A stretch of DNA of 64,000 nucleotides, from contig NZ_SHKW01000001.1 in NCBI RefSeq assembly GCF_004217555.1, positions 1,116,001-1,180,000 on the forward strand, written 5' to 3'. A model generated the notes under the pieces. The model was given only the letters and a program-made list of their open reading frames with translations, made no database searches and was not told where the DNA came from. Positions 49,901-58,985 of the stretch are shown one piece after another (position 1 is the stretch's first letter; each line of letters begins with the position of its first letter). The stretch comes from Edaphobacter modestus (GTDB lineage Bacteria > Acidobacteriota > Terriglobia > Terriglobales > Acidobacteriaceae). The position numbers and the translations under genes were made by a program.

Positions 49901-50626
49901 GCAAACTACACCTATAGCCGTGCCATGACCAACAGCATCGGCTTCTACGGCGCACCCGGCATCAACAACCCCAGTGCTTACGCCCAGAACGTCTACAACA
50001 TGCAAGCCGAGTACGGCCCCACCGGGCAGGACGTTCGCAACGCTCTCAACTTCACCCTCGTCTATGACCTTCCCCTCGGTCGCGGACGCAAGTACGGCGC
50101 GAACATGCCGCGCGTTCTAAATTTGGCCGTGGGCGGATGGAAGGTCGGCATGACCGGCATCGCCTACTCTGGCTTCCCTGTCACCCTCGCTGCAAACAAC
50201 AACTCTCAAGTGGGTAGTGGAGCCCAGCGTCCAAACAAGTATCGACCGCTGAAGGTAGCCAATCGTTCCATCAACAACTGGTTCGGAACCGATCCATCCG
50301 CAATTCCCTGCCTTACGGCGGGCGTCGACAACGGTGTCTGCGCATACGGTCAACCGGCGTCCGGTACCTTCGGTACCTCCCGCCCCGGCTCTGAGCGTGC
50401 CCCCAGCTACCAGACCTATGGAGCCTCGGTCACCAAGGACTTCACCGTCTGGCACGAACAGCAGATCAACTTCCGCGCCGACGCCGACAACCTGTTCAAC
50501 AGCGCGTTTCTCGGCAATCCTCAGAACAACATCACCAACACCCAGTTCGGCAATATCTTCAACCAGGGTACGCCTGTCCGGTCCAACCCGCGGACGATGC
50601 AGCTCTCCGTCAAGTACCACTTCTAA
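46988..50626 (+). CDS. TonB-dependent receptor (Oar-like) with carboxypeptidase-regulatory-like domain
   Basis: A 1212-residue outer-membrane protein. It has a signal peptide (ITLSILSVILLVVCCAVSRA), an N-terminal beta-sandwich (GTVTDPSGAVIPNARV, about residues 30-110), a plug domain with SINGNRQQANQYLLDGMNVN, and a long beta barrel ending in the aromatic KYHF. This architecture is greatly expanded in acidobacteria and is linked to uptake of large or complex substrates. AGGAG precedes the ATG. Inside the barrel region a 46-residue block is repeated exactly in tandem. A strong terminator follows the stop. Confidence 0.95.
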   Translation: MQRRPITLSILSVILLVVCCAVSRAQTITGSVNGTVTDPSGAVIPNARVAATNTETGVATETTTNNDGIYNIRFLQIGTYKVTITAQGFATTTYGPFALETGQNAKIDAKLGLENQQQKVSVEAEVTPLLNTENPTLATTLDTRAIENIPLVGRNLTAITMFLPGSVSTQPNSFVSNAAVSGPLSGNNMSGQASGASVSINGNRQQANQYLLDGMNVNQTLDDTQGYVPNVDAIAQVQVISANANAEYGNVNGGDILYQTKSGTNNWHGSAFYFLNNYNLDANSWLNNRNGVAKNSYTRNLFGGTFGGPVIKDKLFFFVAYQGGRYHLGGTQSASVFTPSMRRGDFSELLNPAIMGAGRTIQLYNSTQAGLPAYANNQIQVTNPAAQYLFAHPELYPLPNATPTAGSPTQNNYRGLQKLRNYGDQFDVKIDWKAGEKDNMLFRYSQMNSGQTTLSALPTSFNSAPTFPFRGGAFNEVHQFSSSVIMLFRYSQMNSGQTTLSALPTSFNSAPTFPFRGGAFNEVHQFSSSVINEFRAGYTRIQNNGAVLLDPSGAFGLNGNSLLGIPGSQAFAGFSALAMQNSASPQGIQAANGSTDFSIGTAPSLGNANTGTNYTLNTFLYGDNLTWSKSRHTFKFGVQYLRQQQNNFYPGNDGSLGGFYYLGAGTANGASGGYTGADFVLNRAGFVSKGGVSGPVGMRSWRSAYFAQDDWKVTPTLTLNIGFRYEFVQPIYEVNNKMSTIDPANPSVILLAGSPQARAAGYNRALVDPYYGSVMPRIGFSWQAAPRLVVRGGYGIQNFMEGTGANLRMTTNLPFQGSYQASGLQSNAPGGIPGQFFTVQSGFGAASGTGAATGVVYNVWNKKIKPAFIGEYSLTLEYQVSNTASFQIGYLGESGQHLITANRRNQLAAPCGSFPLTGSPQPAGCPKSPFQDTPGVGYTGNIRFTDSNAMMNYNALQASFRQRLAHGLTYIANYTYSRAMTNSIGFYGAPGINNPSAYAQNVYNMQAEYGPTGQDVRNALNFTLVYDLPLGRGRKYGANMPRVLNLAVGGWKVGMTGIAYSGFPVTLAANNNSQVGSGAQRPNKYRPLKVANRSINNWFGTDPSAIPCLTAGVDNGVCAYGQPASGTFGTSRPGSERAPSYQTYGASVTKDFTVWHEQQINFRADADNLFNSAFLGNPQNNITNTQFGNIFNQGTPVRSNPRTMQLSVKYHF
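48305..48580 (+). repeat. perfect 138-bp tandem duplication inside the receptor gene
   Basis: Positions 48305-48442 and 48443-48580 are identical base for base and in frame. They double a 46-residue block that begins MLFRYSQMNSGQTTLS and ends HQFSSSVI. The absence of any difference points to a very recent event or an assembly artefact. Confidence 0.95.
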
Positions 50627-50638
50627 CCCTTAAATAAT

Positions 50639-50675
50639 TGGCCCGGACTCTCTCGCGAGAGTCCGGGCCTTTTTC
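50639..50675 (+). terminator. rho-independent terminator after the TonB-dependent receptor
   Basis: A 12-bp GC-rich stem GCCCGGACTCTC/GAGAGTCCGGGC (50641-50652 and 50657-50668) with a TCGC loop, followed by TTTTT. Confidence 0.95.
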
Positions 50676-50756
50676 TTTGCCCAACCTATCTCAACAGTCC
50701 AACCCGATAAAACAGAGCACCCCTCACCGGGCCTGCTAAACCACGCAACCGCCTTC

Positions 50757-50842
50757 CCACCGTCATCGGCAAGCGGCCTCCTCACTCCGTCATTGGCAAG
50801 TTGCCCCTCACCCCGTCATTCTGAGCGAAGCGAAGAATCCCA
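50757..50842. repeat. degenerate tandem GTCAT repeat ending in a GTCATTCTGAGCGAAGCG element
   Basis: Three imperfect units of about 26-28 bp share CCGTCATYGGCAAG and a CCCCTCA tail. The last continues as CCCCGTCATTCTGAGCGAAG and CGAAGAATCC. Sequences of this kind recur between genes in several bacterial genomes; only one copy is in the window. Around it, 50676-51130 has no gene. Confidence 0.5.
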
Positions 50843-50981
50843 GTATTTTTGCAGGATCATTCCGGCAGAACCTCCCATCGCAAAATCCTGTCAACCCCTG
50901 AACCCCTCTAAAACACAGAAAGTAAACCAAATCCAAATGCCGATTAGTTTCCTTCGAATCGCTACAATTAAAAGCGAGGAA

Positions 50982-51009
50982 GAGAATCCGTGAACAACCT
51001 CGGATTCTC
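50982..51009 (-). terminator. possible terminator hairpin beyond argS
   Basis: GAGAATCCG/CGGATTCTC forms a 9-bp stem with a 10-base loop. On the minus strand it is followed, after a few bases, by CTTTTAATT. It lies about 120 bp past the argS stop, in an AT-rich patch with a direct repeat TTGAATATTTT. Confidence 0.35.
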
Positions 51010-51130
51010 CTCTAAGCCGTTATTATTGAATATTTTAGGGGTTAAGCCTTTTGTTTTGAATATTTTGCGAGACGATTTTCGATCAAACCGCTCAAAATAA
51101 AAGATTTATCAAAACAGATGGGAGGGTGCC

Positions 51131-53152
51131 TCACATCCGTTCCGGCGCTTCGATGCCAAGATACCCGAGTGCGCGAACCATCTCCCGCTGCGCGACCGCG
51201 GCGGTCGCCAGGTACAGGCCACGCTTCGTCGGGTCCGTCTCGTTGAGAATGTGATGCCGGTGATAGAAGTTGTTGAACTGCTGTGCCAGTTGAAAGGCAT
51301 ATCGGGCAAGATAAGCGGGCTCTGAGGTGGAGATACACTGCTCGATCATCAGCGTGAGCTTCGCGGCCAGCAGCCATGTCTCCCACACCGTAGTTCCCTC
51401 TTCGCTGTCCAGCAGTCCCTTCAGGTCGAGCGTTGCGAACGCTGCAAGCGAAGCCTCCTCCGTAGTATTCGCCTTGCGAAAGATATTCGCGGCCCGGACG
51501 ATGGCGTACTGGATGTAAGGTCCCGTCTCGCCCTCGAAGCTGAGCGCATCCTTGAAGTCGAACGCAATCACCGTATTCCTTGTGTAGCGCAGCATGAAGT
51601 ATCGCAGCGCGCCCACGCCGATCTGGCGAGCGATCGTATCGCGATCCGAGTCCCCCAGATCGGGATGACGAGCATCGACCTCGGTCCGCGCCGCGGCGAT
51701 AAGCTGATCCAGCAGATCGTCCGCTTTCACACCGAAGCCCTTGCGTCCGCTGACCTCGATGTAAGCTCTCTTCTGGTCCTCTTCGCTGACGGTATAACCA
51801 AGATCGAGCGCGCAGCGCGGAGTCAGCGCCACCATCTCGTAGGAGAAGTGCGTGTAGCGGTCAGCCTCGTCGGTGAAGCCCATGCCGCGCAACGCCTGCA
51901 CCACCTGCGTCTGCGGATCGTTCTGGCGCGAATCGATGACGTTGTAGATGGCTTCGGCGCGCCCGAAAACGGGATGTCCAGGCTCGCTTTCCGCCTCGGT
52001 CGAGATCCAGCAGGTATGCGATGCATACTCGTGAAACTTTCTGTAGCCAAAGTCCTTGCCTGGCAGAAGACCGAACTTCCAGAGGTGATAGGCAATGTCC
52101 TTGCCGACATAGGTAACAGTGCCATTCGATCGCACGATCACCTTCGCGTCTTCGTCGGGGCCATCGCTTCCCTGCTCCGAAGATGCTTCCGCGGAGCCGC
52201 TCACCGGCGCGCGCCGCATGACCCAGCATCCCTTGTTCTTCCCTGCGGTTTCGAAGTAGAGAACGCCCTTCTCGACCATAAGCTGGCGCGCAGCGTCCCA
52301 GAAATGGAGATGAAGGATCTCACTCTCTCTCGGCAGAAAGTCATATTCGATCGAGAGCCGTTCCATGGTCTCAAGGTGGCGTCGGAGAACGGCGGTCGCG
52401 ATCAGGTCGGCAATCTCTGCAGTCTCGTTGCCTCCATGCTCGATGGCATGCAGCGTCTCCAGACGAAGCTGCTTCCGCGCGGCCGCTTCGTCCGCATCCG
52501 CCGTATACCACTGGGAGACCCGGGCATAGAGGTCCCAGCAGTAGAAGTCGATACGCTCTCCCCTCGCAGAAAGATCGACGAGGAGTTTCCGCACACCTGC
52601 AAGGTTCAGACCTTCCCGGTGGACAAGACCGACGACGACATCCGCGACCTGAACTCCGGTGTTATCGATGTAGTTTTGAACGCCAACCTCGTATCCGCTC
52701 TTGTAGTCGTCGGAGCGAAGCAGCCGCTGAAACGTGTCGCCGAGAATAGCGTTGCGAAGATGACCGATATGCGCGGCCTTGTTCGGATTGATGCTGGTGT
52801 GCTCTACAAGACGAAATCCAGCACCTCCGATATCGGCGTGCCGGTCCCGGGCAATCTCTTGAGCGACCGCGGAACGCTTCAGCCGGACATTCAGATACCC
52901 CGCTCCAGCGACCTCAATGGAGCCAACCCCTTCCGGCAACGCAGCGGAGAGTTCCGCGGCCAACTCTGTGGCAATCGCCCGCGGCGCCTTGCGAAGACGT
53001 TTGGCGAGCTCGAAGGCTACAGGCAAAGCCAGTTCGCCGAGTGCAATCGAAGGAGGCTGCTCGACGGCAAGGTTGGCAAGAGTGATCTCATACTTCTCAG
53101 CGAGAATGGCCTGGATTCGGGCCAGAAGGGATTGTTGAACTGTGCGATACAT
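51131..53152 (-). CDS. argS: arginyl-tRNA synthetase
   Basis: A 673-residue class I synthetase. An N-terminal additional domain (GELALPVAFELAKRLRK) precedes the catalytic core with SINPNKAAHIGHLRN (HIGH). The KMSK loop is degenerate and reads VSGRKGFGVK, followed by a DALR anticodon-binding domain ending in YLGIEAPERM. It charges tRNA-Arg. It is transcribed alone; the flippase-like gene upstream ends 146 bp away. Confidence 0.96.
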   Translation of the reverse strand: MYRTVQQSLLARIQAILAEKYEITLANLAVEQPPSIALGELALPVAFELAKRLRKAPRAIATELAAELSAALPEGVGSIEVAGAGYLNVRLKRSAVAQEIARDRHADIGGAGFRLVEHTSINPNKAAHIGHLRNAILGDTFQRLLRSDDYKSGYEVGVQNYIDNTGVQVADVVVGLVHREGLNLAGVRKLLVDLSARGERIDFYCWDLYARVSQWYTADADEAAARKQLRLETLHAIEHGGNETAEIADLIATAVLRRHLETMERLSIEYDFLPRESEILHLHFWDAARQLMVEKGVLYFETAGKNKGCWVMRRAPVSGSAEASSEQGSDGPDEDAKVIVRSNGTVTYVGKDIAYHLWKFGLLPGKDFGYRKFHEYASHTCWISTEAESEPGHPVFGRAEAIYNVIDSRQNDPQTQVVQALRGMGFTDEADRYTHFSYEMVALTPRCALDLGYTVSEEDQKRAYIEVSGRKGFGVKADDLLDQLIAAARTEVDARHPDLGDSDRDTIARQIGVGALRYFMLRYTRNTVIAFDFKDALSFEGETGPYIQYAIVRAANIFRKANTTEEASLAAFATLDLKGLLDSEEGTTVWETWLLAAKLTLMIEQCISTSEPAYLARYAFQLAQQFNNFYHRHHILNETDPTKRGLYLATAAVAQREMVRALGYLGIEAPERM

Positions 53153-53298
53153 GCTTCGGGGTCACCGCTTATTTGACTTTGCTTCAGTTTACGCGACGGT
53201 CGGGGGAGAACACCGACCGTCGACCTTGTATTCCGTCGTTACAAAAAATAAAAAAACCAGTGCCCTTCGCTACAAAGTTCTGGCGCCGGGGTTTTCCG

Positions 53299-54303
53299 CT
53301 ATGGAAGTTCTGTGGGCAGCGTCTCGATCTCTTCGAGCAGCGGTGTATGGTTGTGAATCCGGATCCGGTGGATGAGGAAGATCAATCCACCCGCTCCTGT
53401 TACGGAGATAAGCATCCAGGCATGAATCGCCAGGCCAAAGACAGCGGAAAGAGCCTGCGTAGATCCATGGCTGACCAGCGAGGTCTTCACTGCCCATTCA
53501 AACGGTCCGATTGCGCCGGGCGAACTGGGCAACATGTAAGACAGATTCGCGAACGAGACCGCCTCCCATGGTCCCAGAGCATCAACCGCGAGCCCAACGA
53601 GGTGAATCGCGGAGACGAAGATCATCCCCTCGCAAAACCATATTGCAGCGCTTTGAACAAGGAGAACAATATTCCCCGCAACGCCCATCTGCCGAAGCGT
53701 GCTGATGGCCAGCAGGAGCCAGTGCTCGGCCTTTTGAATAAACCTGTTACGGGGAAGCGCCGAGAAGAGCTTGCGAGCCGGTATCTCCAGCTTTCCAGCT
53801 CCAAACATAAGGATCAAAAGTCCAACCGAGGAGACGATGAGGGCAGCATCCGCCCCGCGTCGAATCTTCAGGGGAAGATCGGCTCCCGCCGTGCGAACAA
53901 AGATCAGTCCTACGACGAAGACATCAAGCAGCTTTTCGAGGATTACCGTACTGAAAATGACCGAGGGCGCTGCGCCCAGATCCGACGCGTACGTGAAGAT
54001 ACGCATGATGTCGCCAATCCGCAGAGGCATAATGTTATTGGCAGCAAGCGACGTCATCAAAACCCGCGCACATGGACCAAAGTGGGCGCCGGTAGAGCGC
54101 AACATGCGGGTCCACCGTACGCAACGTAATGTGTACCCAGCCACGGTGAAGCCGAGGACGCCGAGCATCCAGACCGGGTGAACCAGGCTTAAAGCACGAA
54201 ACTCAGACGGATGAATTCCGCGGAACGTATACCAAAGAAAGAAAGCGCTGACAAGAAGGCCGGGAACCGTTTTGACGAGATTGCGAGAGCGCGTCTGAGT
54301 CAT
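53299..54303 (-). CDS. flippase-like membrane protein (LPG synthase TM/UPF0104 family)
   Basis: About 334 residues with roughly eight membrane helices. Family features are visible: RCVRWTRMLRSTG near residue 60, LPLRIGDIMR-like MPLRIGDIMRIF, and SSPGAIGPFEWAVK near residue 250. Relatives include AglD and the transmembrane half of MprF, thought to move lipid-linked molecules across the membrane. The ATG at 54303 is used; a TTG at 54315 is possible. Together with the neighbouring envelope genes it suggests a part in glycolipid or LPS transport. Confidence 0.85.
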   Translation of the reverse strand: MTQTRSRNLVKTVPGLLVSAFFLWYTFRGIHPSEFRALSLVHPVWMLGVLGFTVAGYTLRCVRWTRMLRSTGAHFGPCARVLMTSLAANNIMPLRIGDIMRIFTYASDLGAAPSVIFSTVILEKLLDVFVVGLIFVRTAGADLPLKIRRGADAALIVSSVGLLILMFGAGKLEIPARKLFSALPRNRFIQKAEHWLLLAISTLRQMGVAGNIVLLVQSAAIWFCEGMIFVSAIHLVGLAVDALGPWEAVSFANLSYMLPSSPGAIGPFEWAVKTSLVSHGSTQALSAVFGLAIHAWMLISVTGAGGLIFLIHRIRIHNHTPLLEEIETLPTELP

Positions 54304-54538
54304 CGAGGTTTGCAAAATAAGCGGGTCGTCTGCCTTGCGATAAGGGATGAAATGAAACTTTCTTATTGTAACGTCACTATTCTCTACCGATCGAGTAGCC
54401 AGAATCGCAAGGAATACGTCTTAACCAGCAGCGCGTTCTCACTTGGGGGCGCAACGGCGAGATCCTAAATTCCCTGGACGCGGTAGAGTTCCGCAGCCGG
54501 ACCACGCCGTAGAAGATCAAACCTGGAGTATCCGATAC

Positions 54539-56197
54539 TTGGCAACCTCGGTAGTTTCGCTTCTCAAAAATGCTCGCATTACGTCCCGTGATGCGGAGGA
54601 GGTACGCTGGCGGAATGAGCAGGAGAATCGATCTGCGATTCACCTGGTGACGGCTCTAACAGTCGTTGCATTCCTCATCCATGGCTATCATCCGTTCGCT
54701 GAAGACGGAGGACTCTACCTGGCGGGCATCAAACGAGTGCTTGAACCTGGGATGTATCCGCTTGAATCGGGATTCGTCCTGGGCCACCTCCGTTTTTCAA
54801 TCTTCGCTCCTGTACTCGCTCTGGCAGTACGGATATCGGGCGCAAAGCTCGAAACCATTCTGCTGTGGCTCTATCTCGGAACGATCTGGATGACCTTGTG
54901 GGCAGGATGGCTTATCGCGAAGCGCTGCTTTCAGGGAAGGAGATGCGTGGGAGCCGTGGCACTGCTCGCAACCTGGCTGACCATGCCGATCGCCGGAACT
55001 TCGCTGATGTTGATGGACCCCTACGTCACGGCGCGAAGCATTTCAACGCCGTGCACCATGCTGGCCCTGGTCTATGCATTCGACTTTCTTACGCAATGGC
55101 ATAGGTACGGCGAGTTGGATCGAGGGGCTATGGCTAAACTTGGCATCGCCTTGGCTATCGCCGCTCTCATGCATCCACTGATGGCCGCATACGGCTTTGG
55201 TTGCGTGCTCGCATTGGGCGTAGCAGTGACACGCCGGCGGAGAACGTGGCTCATCGGAATGGCGGCGATCTGCGCCTCAGCCATCGCGGTCGCACTGATT
55301 CTGCGAATGGTCGGCCAACCAGAGAGCGAGAGTTACAGGCAGGTGGCCATGTCCCGCTATTACTGGTTTTTGGAAGAATGGCACTGGTATGAGTGGATCG
55401 GTCTCGCCGGACCGCTGGTCATTCTGGGGTACACAGCGCTTGGGCTTCAAAGAAAGAGCAAAGGTCCTGCCCAGATTGCACTGGCGCGCATGTGCATTGT
55501 TGCGGGGACGGCCGCTGGATTGGTGGCCCTTATCTTTGCGCGACCCGATGCAACGAATCTGCTCGTAGCGCGGTTGCAACCGCTGCGAGTCTTTCAGATC
55601 ATCTACATCGTGATGATTCTCTTCGTCGGTGCACAGCTTACAACGTGGCTTGGAGATAAAAAGCTTCTGCGAACTGTAACCTTCACGGCTTTGGCGGCGA
55701 TCATGTTCACCGCCGAACGCGAAACCTTTCCGTCCTCCGCTCATATCGAGTTACCCATCGAGCGACAGAACAACGAATGGGTCCAGGCGTTCGAATGGAT
55801 CAGAAGCAACACTCCGAGAGGAGCCCTCTTTGCACTGGATTCCGACTACATCACACAGCCAGGTGAAGATGCCCAGTCTTTCCGCGCAATCGCCGAACGC
55901 AGCGCGTTGCCAGATTATTCCAAGGATGGTGGTGAAGCCGCGATTACACCATCTCTCGCAGACGCCTGGAAGGCAGGTCAGGTCCGCCAGTCGCGGCTGA
56001 GCGAACGCACCGACAGCGATCGAATCGCTTCCCTGAAACCTGCGGGAGTAAGTTGGATTGTGCTTTCACGAAAAGCCGTCACAGCATTCCGATGCGATTA
56101 CGCGAACGCCGCGGTGAAAGTCTGCCGTCTTCCGGCGGACGATGCAGGAAAAACCTTTGCGAGCACTTCGTCGCCACTGCCTCCGGCCAAACGATAG
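54539..56197 (+). CDS. polytopic membrane protein of unknown function
   Basis: A protein of about 552 residues with some ten membrane segments and a soluble C-terminal domain of about 130 residues (EWVQAFEWIRSNTPRGALF, then FRAIAERSALPDYSKDGG). The topology is like that of GT-C glycosyltransferases or related integral membrane enzymes, but no catalytic signature is certain. The start is unclear: TTG at 54539 has GGAG about a dozen bases upstream, and the frame is open to 54443. It is divergent from the flippase-like gene, in an envelope neighbourhood. Confidence 0.7.
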   Translation: MATSVVSLLKNARITSRDAEEVRWRNEQENRSAIHLVTALTVVAFLIHGYHPFAEDGGLYLAGIKRVLEPGMYPLESGFVLGHLRFSIFAPVLALAVRISGAKLETILLWLYLGTIWMTLWAGWLIAKRCFQGRRCVGAVALLATWLTMPIAGTSLMLMDPYVTARSISTPCTMLALVYAFDFLTQWHRYGELDRGAMAKLGIALAIAALMHPLMAAYGFGCVLALGVAVTRRRRTWLIGMAAICASAIAVALILRMVGQPESESYRQVAMSRYYWFLEEWHWYEWIGLAGPLVILGYTALGLQRKSKGPAQIALARMCIVAGTAAGLVALIFARPDATNLLVARLQPLRVFQIIYIVMILFVGAQLTTWLGDKKLLRTVTFTALAAIMFTAERETFPSSAHIELPIERQNNEWVQAFEWIRSNTPRGALFALDSDYITQPGEDAQSFRAIAERSALPDYSKDGGEAAITPSLADAWKAGQVRQSRLSERTDSDRIASLKPAGVSWIVLSRKAVTAFRCDYANAAVKVCRLPADDAGKTFASTSSPLPPAKR

Positions 56198-56328
56198 AGG
56201 ATGGAAGATCTCAGTAGGAAAGCTGTTATTTGAAATTCCACGTCGAAGAGTTAAGTAATCTTCGACGTGGCAAGCAGCAGCGCATCACCATTTGCACTGC
56301 GGGATGTGCTAACTTGGAGATGTGGTCT

Positions 56329-56404
56329 GAGAGCGTAGCTCAGTTGGTAGAGCATCGCCCTTTTAAGGCGTTGGTCCTGGGTTCGAGCCCCAGCGCTCTC
56401 ACCA
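56329..56404 (+). tRNA. tRNA-Lys (anticodon TTT)
   Basis: The acceptor stem GAGAGCG pairs with CGCTCTC. The D arm is GCTCAGTTGGTAGAGC, the anticodon loop CTTTTAA holds TTT at 56362-56364, the T arm is CTGGGTTCGAGCCCCAG, and CCA is encoded. One T-T mismatch tops the anticodon stem. Confidence 0.97.
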
Positions 56405-56440
56405 TCTCCTCCTTCAAAAATCATCTCCTTTGGCTTCGCT

Positions 56441-57421
56441 TCATGCCTGCGAAGCCGGAAATGTCTGTTCGACTCCCTGCTCAAGCGTGGTGAAGGAATC
56501 TTCGTATCCGGCTGCCCGAAGACCCCGGACGTCAGCCTCGGTGAAGTGCTGATAGCGGTTCTTCAGATCGCCTGGGAACGGAATGTATTCGATCTTGCCC
56601 GGACCATGCACTCGCATGAGAGCCTCGGCGACAGCCTTGAACGTCCGAGCCTGACCGGTACCGGCATTGACGATCGCCCTCACATCTCGTGGGCCACTTT
56701 GGCCGGGCAAAAGACCGGAGAAGAACATGTTGATGCGGGCAAGATCGCCGACAAAGACAAAATCGCGCCGCTGTTCTCCGTTGGCATATCCGCCGGAGCC
56801 CTCGAACATCCGAATCGTGCCTGTATCTTTCAGCTGCTTCGTAAAGTGATGCATCACGCTGGCCATGCGTCCCTTGTGCTGCTCACGCTGGCCATAGACG
56901 TTGAAATAACGCAGGCCGACCACGGTGCTTTTGATCTCCGGAATAAGACGGCGGACGTAGTTATCAAAGACCAGCTTGGAGTAGCCATACACATTGAGAG
57001 GACGCTCATTCACAGGAATCTCAGTGAAGCTTGTGCTCGCACCGTAGACCGCCGCAGTCGAAGCGTAGACGAACGGAATCTTGTGCTCGAGCGCGAAGTG
57101 AAGGAGTTCCTTCGAGTGGGTGAAGTTGTTGTCCATCATGTATCGGCCGTCATCTTCAAGCGTGTTCGAGCAGGCTCCCTGATGGAGAATGGCACGAACT
57201 TTCGAACCATCGATCGCGCCGGATTTCACGGCTTCGCGAAACTCTCGCTTGTCCATGTAGTCGGCGAACTCCGCTCCCTCAAGATTGAGGAACTTCGGGC
57301 CGCTCAGATTGGGGGCCGGAGCCAAATTGTCGACCACAAGGATGTCCTTGTGGCCCGCCCGATTGAGCTCGTGGACAAGATTGCTTCCGATAAATCCGAC
57401 TCCGCCGGTAACGATGATCAA
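56441..57421 (-). CDS. hldD: ADP-L-glycero-D-manno-heptose 6-epimerase
   Basis: A 326-residue extended SDR enzyme. It has the NADP motif VTGGVGFIGSN (GxxGxxG), ASTAAVYG, and the catalytic Tyr and Lys of YGYSKLVFDN. RYFNVYGQREQHKGRMASV and EGSGGYANGEQRRDFV are specific to HldD. It makes ADP-L-glycero-D-manno-heptose for the LPS inner core. The ATG overlaps the hldE stop by four bases. Confidence 0.95.
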   Translation of the reverse strand: MIIVTGGVGFIGSNLVHELNRAGHKDILVVDNLAPAPNLSGPKFLNLEGAEFADYMDKREFREAVKSGAIDGSKVRAILHQGACSNTLEDDGRYMMDNNFTHSKELLHFALEHKIPFVYASTAAVYGASTSFTEIPVNERPLNVYGYSKLVFDNYVRRLIPEIKSTVVGLRYFNVYGQREQHKGRMASVMHHFTKQLKDTGTIRMFEGSGGYANGEQRRDFVFVGDLARINMFFSGLLPGQSGPRDVRAIVNAGTGQARTFKAVAEALMRVHGPGKIEYIPFPGDLKNRYQHFTEADVRGLRAAGYEDSFTTLEQGVEQTFPASQA

Positions 57422-58899
57422 TTTTCTCTCTCCTGTGTGGCGATTAATTTTCTGACGATGTTCGTGGTCGAAAATCCTGCGACGGTAGGCACGATTTCCA
57501 CACGCCCTCCGAAGGCGAGAACGTCTTCATGACCGACCACGGTCTCAATCGTGTAGTCGCCACCTTTGACGAGCACATTGGGCTGCAGCGCTCGAATGAG
57601 TTCCCGAGGTGTGTCTTCTTCGAAGAGGACGACAGCATCCACGGATGCGAGAGCGGCCATCACTCTCGCTCTCTCTCGCTCGCCGACAATAGGACGTGTT
57701 GGCCCCTTGAGGCGGCATACGGAGGCATCCGCGTTGAGCCCAAGCACCAGCTTGGTCCCGAAACGCCTGCAATCCTCAAGCAGTGTGATATGCCCGACGT
57801 GGAGCAGATCGAAACAGCCGTTGGTGAAGACAATGGTCTCGCCCGAGGCACGCCACTCAGCCACTCGCTTGACAACGCGATCGCGATCGAGAATCTTGTC
57901 GCTTGCGGTGAGGCCGGTACTTGGAGTGAGTGCGGCAATCAGCTCGTGCTGTGCAATCGGGACCGTCCCCATCTTGCCGACGACAATTCCCGCCGCGAGA
58001 TTCGCGAGATCGATCGCCGTTTCGACCTGGAGTCCGCCCGCCAGACTGGCGGCGATCGTCGCGATCACGGTATCGCCCGCACCAGAGACATCGAAGACCT
58101 CACGCGCTCTCGCCGGGGAGTGATATCGGCGCTCCGGCCATAGCACTCCAATTCCCTTCTCACTCATGGTGACGGTCAGAAACTGAAGTCCATGCCTGGC
58201 AACCTGGTCTTGCCCTGCGTCCAGCAGCGCATCGATCTGATGCGATGAGATTCCAGTGGCGAGCGAGAGTTCCCCCAGGTTCGGGCACACGGATGTGGCG
58301 CCGGAATATTTGCTGAGGTCAGGAGTCTTGGGGTCTGCGAGAACCGGGATTCCCTTCGCTCGCGCGGCGCGAATCACGGATGCGCAAAGCTCACGCGATA
58401 AAGCCCCTTTCGCGTAGTCCGAGAGCACGACAGCGTGAACCTTGTCCACGAGCGAGGTTGCGCGGTCGATAAGACGTTCCATCTCAATCGCGGGTGGAGC
58501 ATCACGACTCTCTATATCCAGCCGCAGGAGCTGCTGCATTCTGCCAACGATCCTGGTCTTTGAGATCGTCGGCAAAGAGCTGGTCACAACCCCCACCGCA
58601 TCGACACCAGCGCGATCGAGTATAGCCTGCAACTCGCTCTGTTCGGTGTCGGAGCCCCAGAATCCGGAGAGAATCGCCTGGCAGCCGAGCCCCGCCAGGT
58701 TTACCGCAACGTTCGCTGCTCCTCCGGCTCGCTCATAGCGCTGCGCATGGCGCAGGACAGGCACGGGTGCCTCGGGAGAGATGCGGTCGACTTCGCCGTG
58801 AATGTAGCGGTCAAGCATGATGTCCCCCACCACAAGGACCTTGAGCTTAGAGAATCCGCCTTCGAGTAGGTTCAGAATGGAATGAAGTTCCGGCAACAT
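57418..58899 (-). CDS. hldE: bifunctional heptose-7-phosphate kinase/heptose-1-phosphate adenylyltransferase
   Basis: A 493-residue two-domain enzyme. Residues about 15-320 are a PfkB kinase (VVGDIMLDRYIHGEVDRISP, and DVSGAGDTVIATIAA with the catalytic Asp). Residues about 350-490 are a nucleotidyltransferase with FTNGCFDLLHVGHITLL (HxGH) and GLNADASVCRLKG. It catalyses two steps of ADP-heptose synthesis for LPS core. It is coupled to hldD; gmhA and gmhB are not in the window. Confidence 0.96.
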   Translation of the reverse strand: MLPELHSILNLLEGGFSKLKVLVVGDIMLDRYIHGEVDRISPEAPVPVLRHAQRYERAGGAANVAVNLAGLGCQAILSGFWGSDTEQSELQAILDRAGVDAVGVVTSSLPTISKTRIVGRMQQLLRLDIESRDAPPAIEMERLIDRATSLVDKVHAVVLSDYAKGALSRELCASVIRAARAKGIPVLADPKTPDLSKYSGATSVCPNLGELSLATGISSHQIDALLDAGQDQVARHGLQFLTVTMSEKGIGVLWPERRYHSPARAREVFDVSGAGDTVIATIAASLAGGLQVETAIDLANLAAGIVVGKMGTVPIAQHELIAALTPSTGLTASDKILDRDRVVKRVAEWRASGETIVFTNGCFDLLHVGHITLLEDCRRFGTKLVLGLNADASVCRLKGPTRPIVGERERARVMAALASVDAVVLFEEDTPRELIRALQPNVLVKGGDYTIETVVGHEDVLAFGGRVEIVPTVAGFSTTNIVRKLIATQEREN

Positions 58900-58985
58900 A
58901 CAGTAAGTGTCAGCTCCTTCTCTTCCATCATCGCATCTCTGCGCGAGAATCGTGTGAATACAACGATTGGGTCAGCCGCATCGCG

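Noticed and set aside
51665..53176. 503-codon plus-strand frame
   Set aside because: Antisense of argS.
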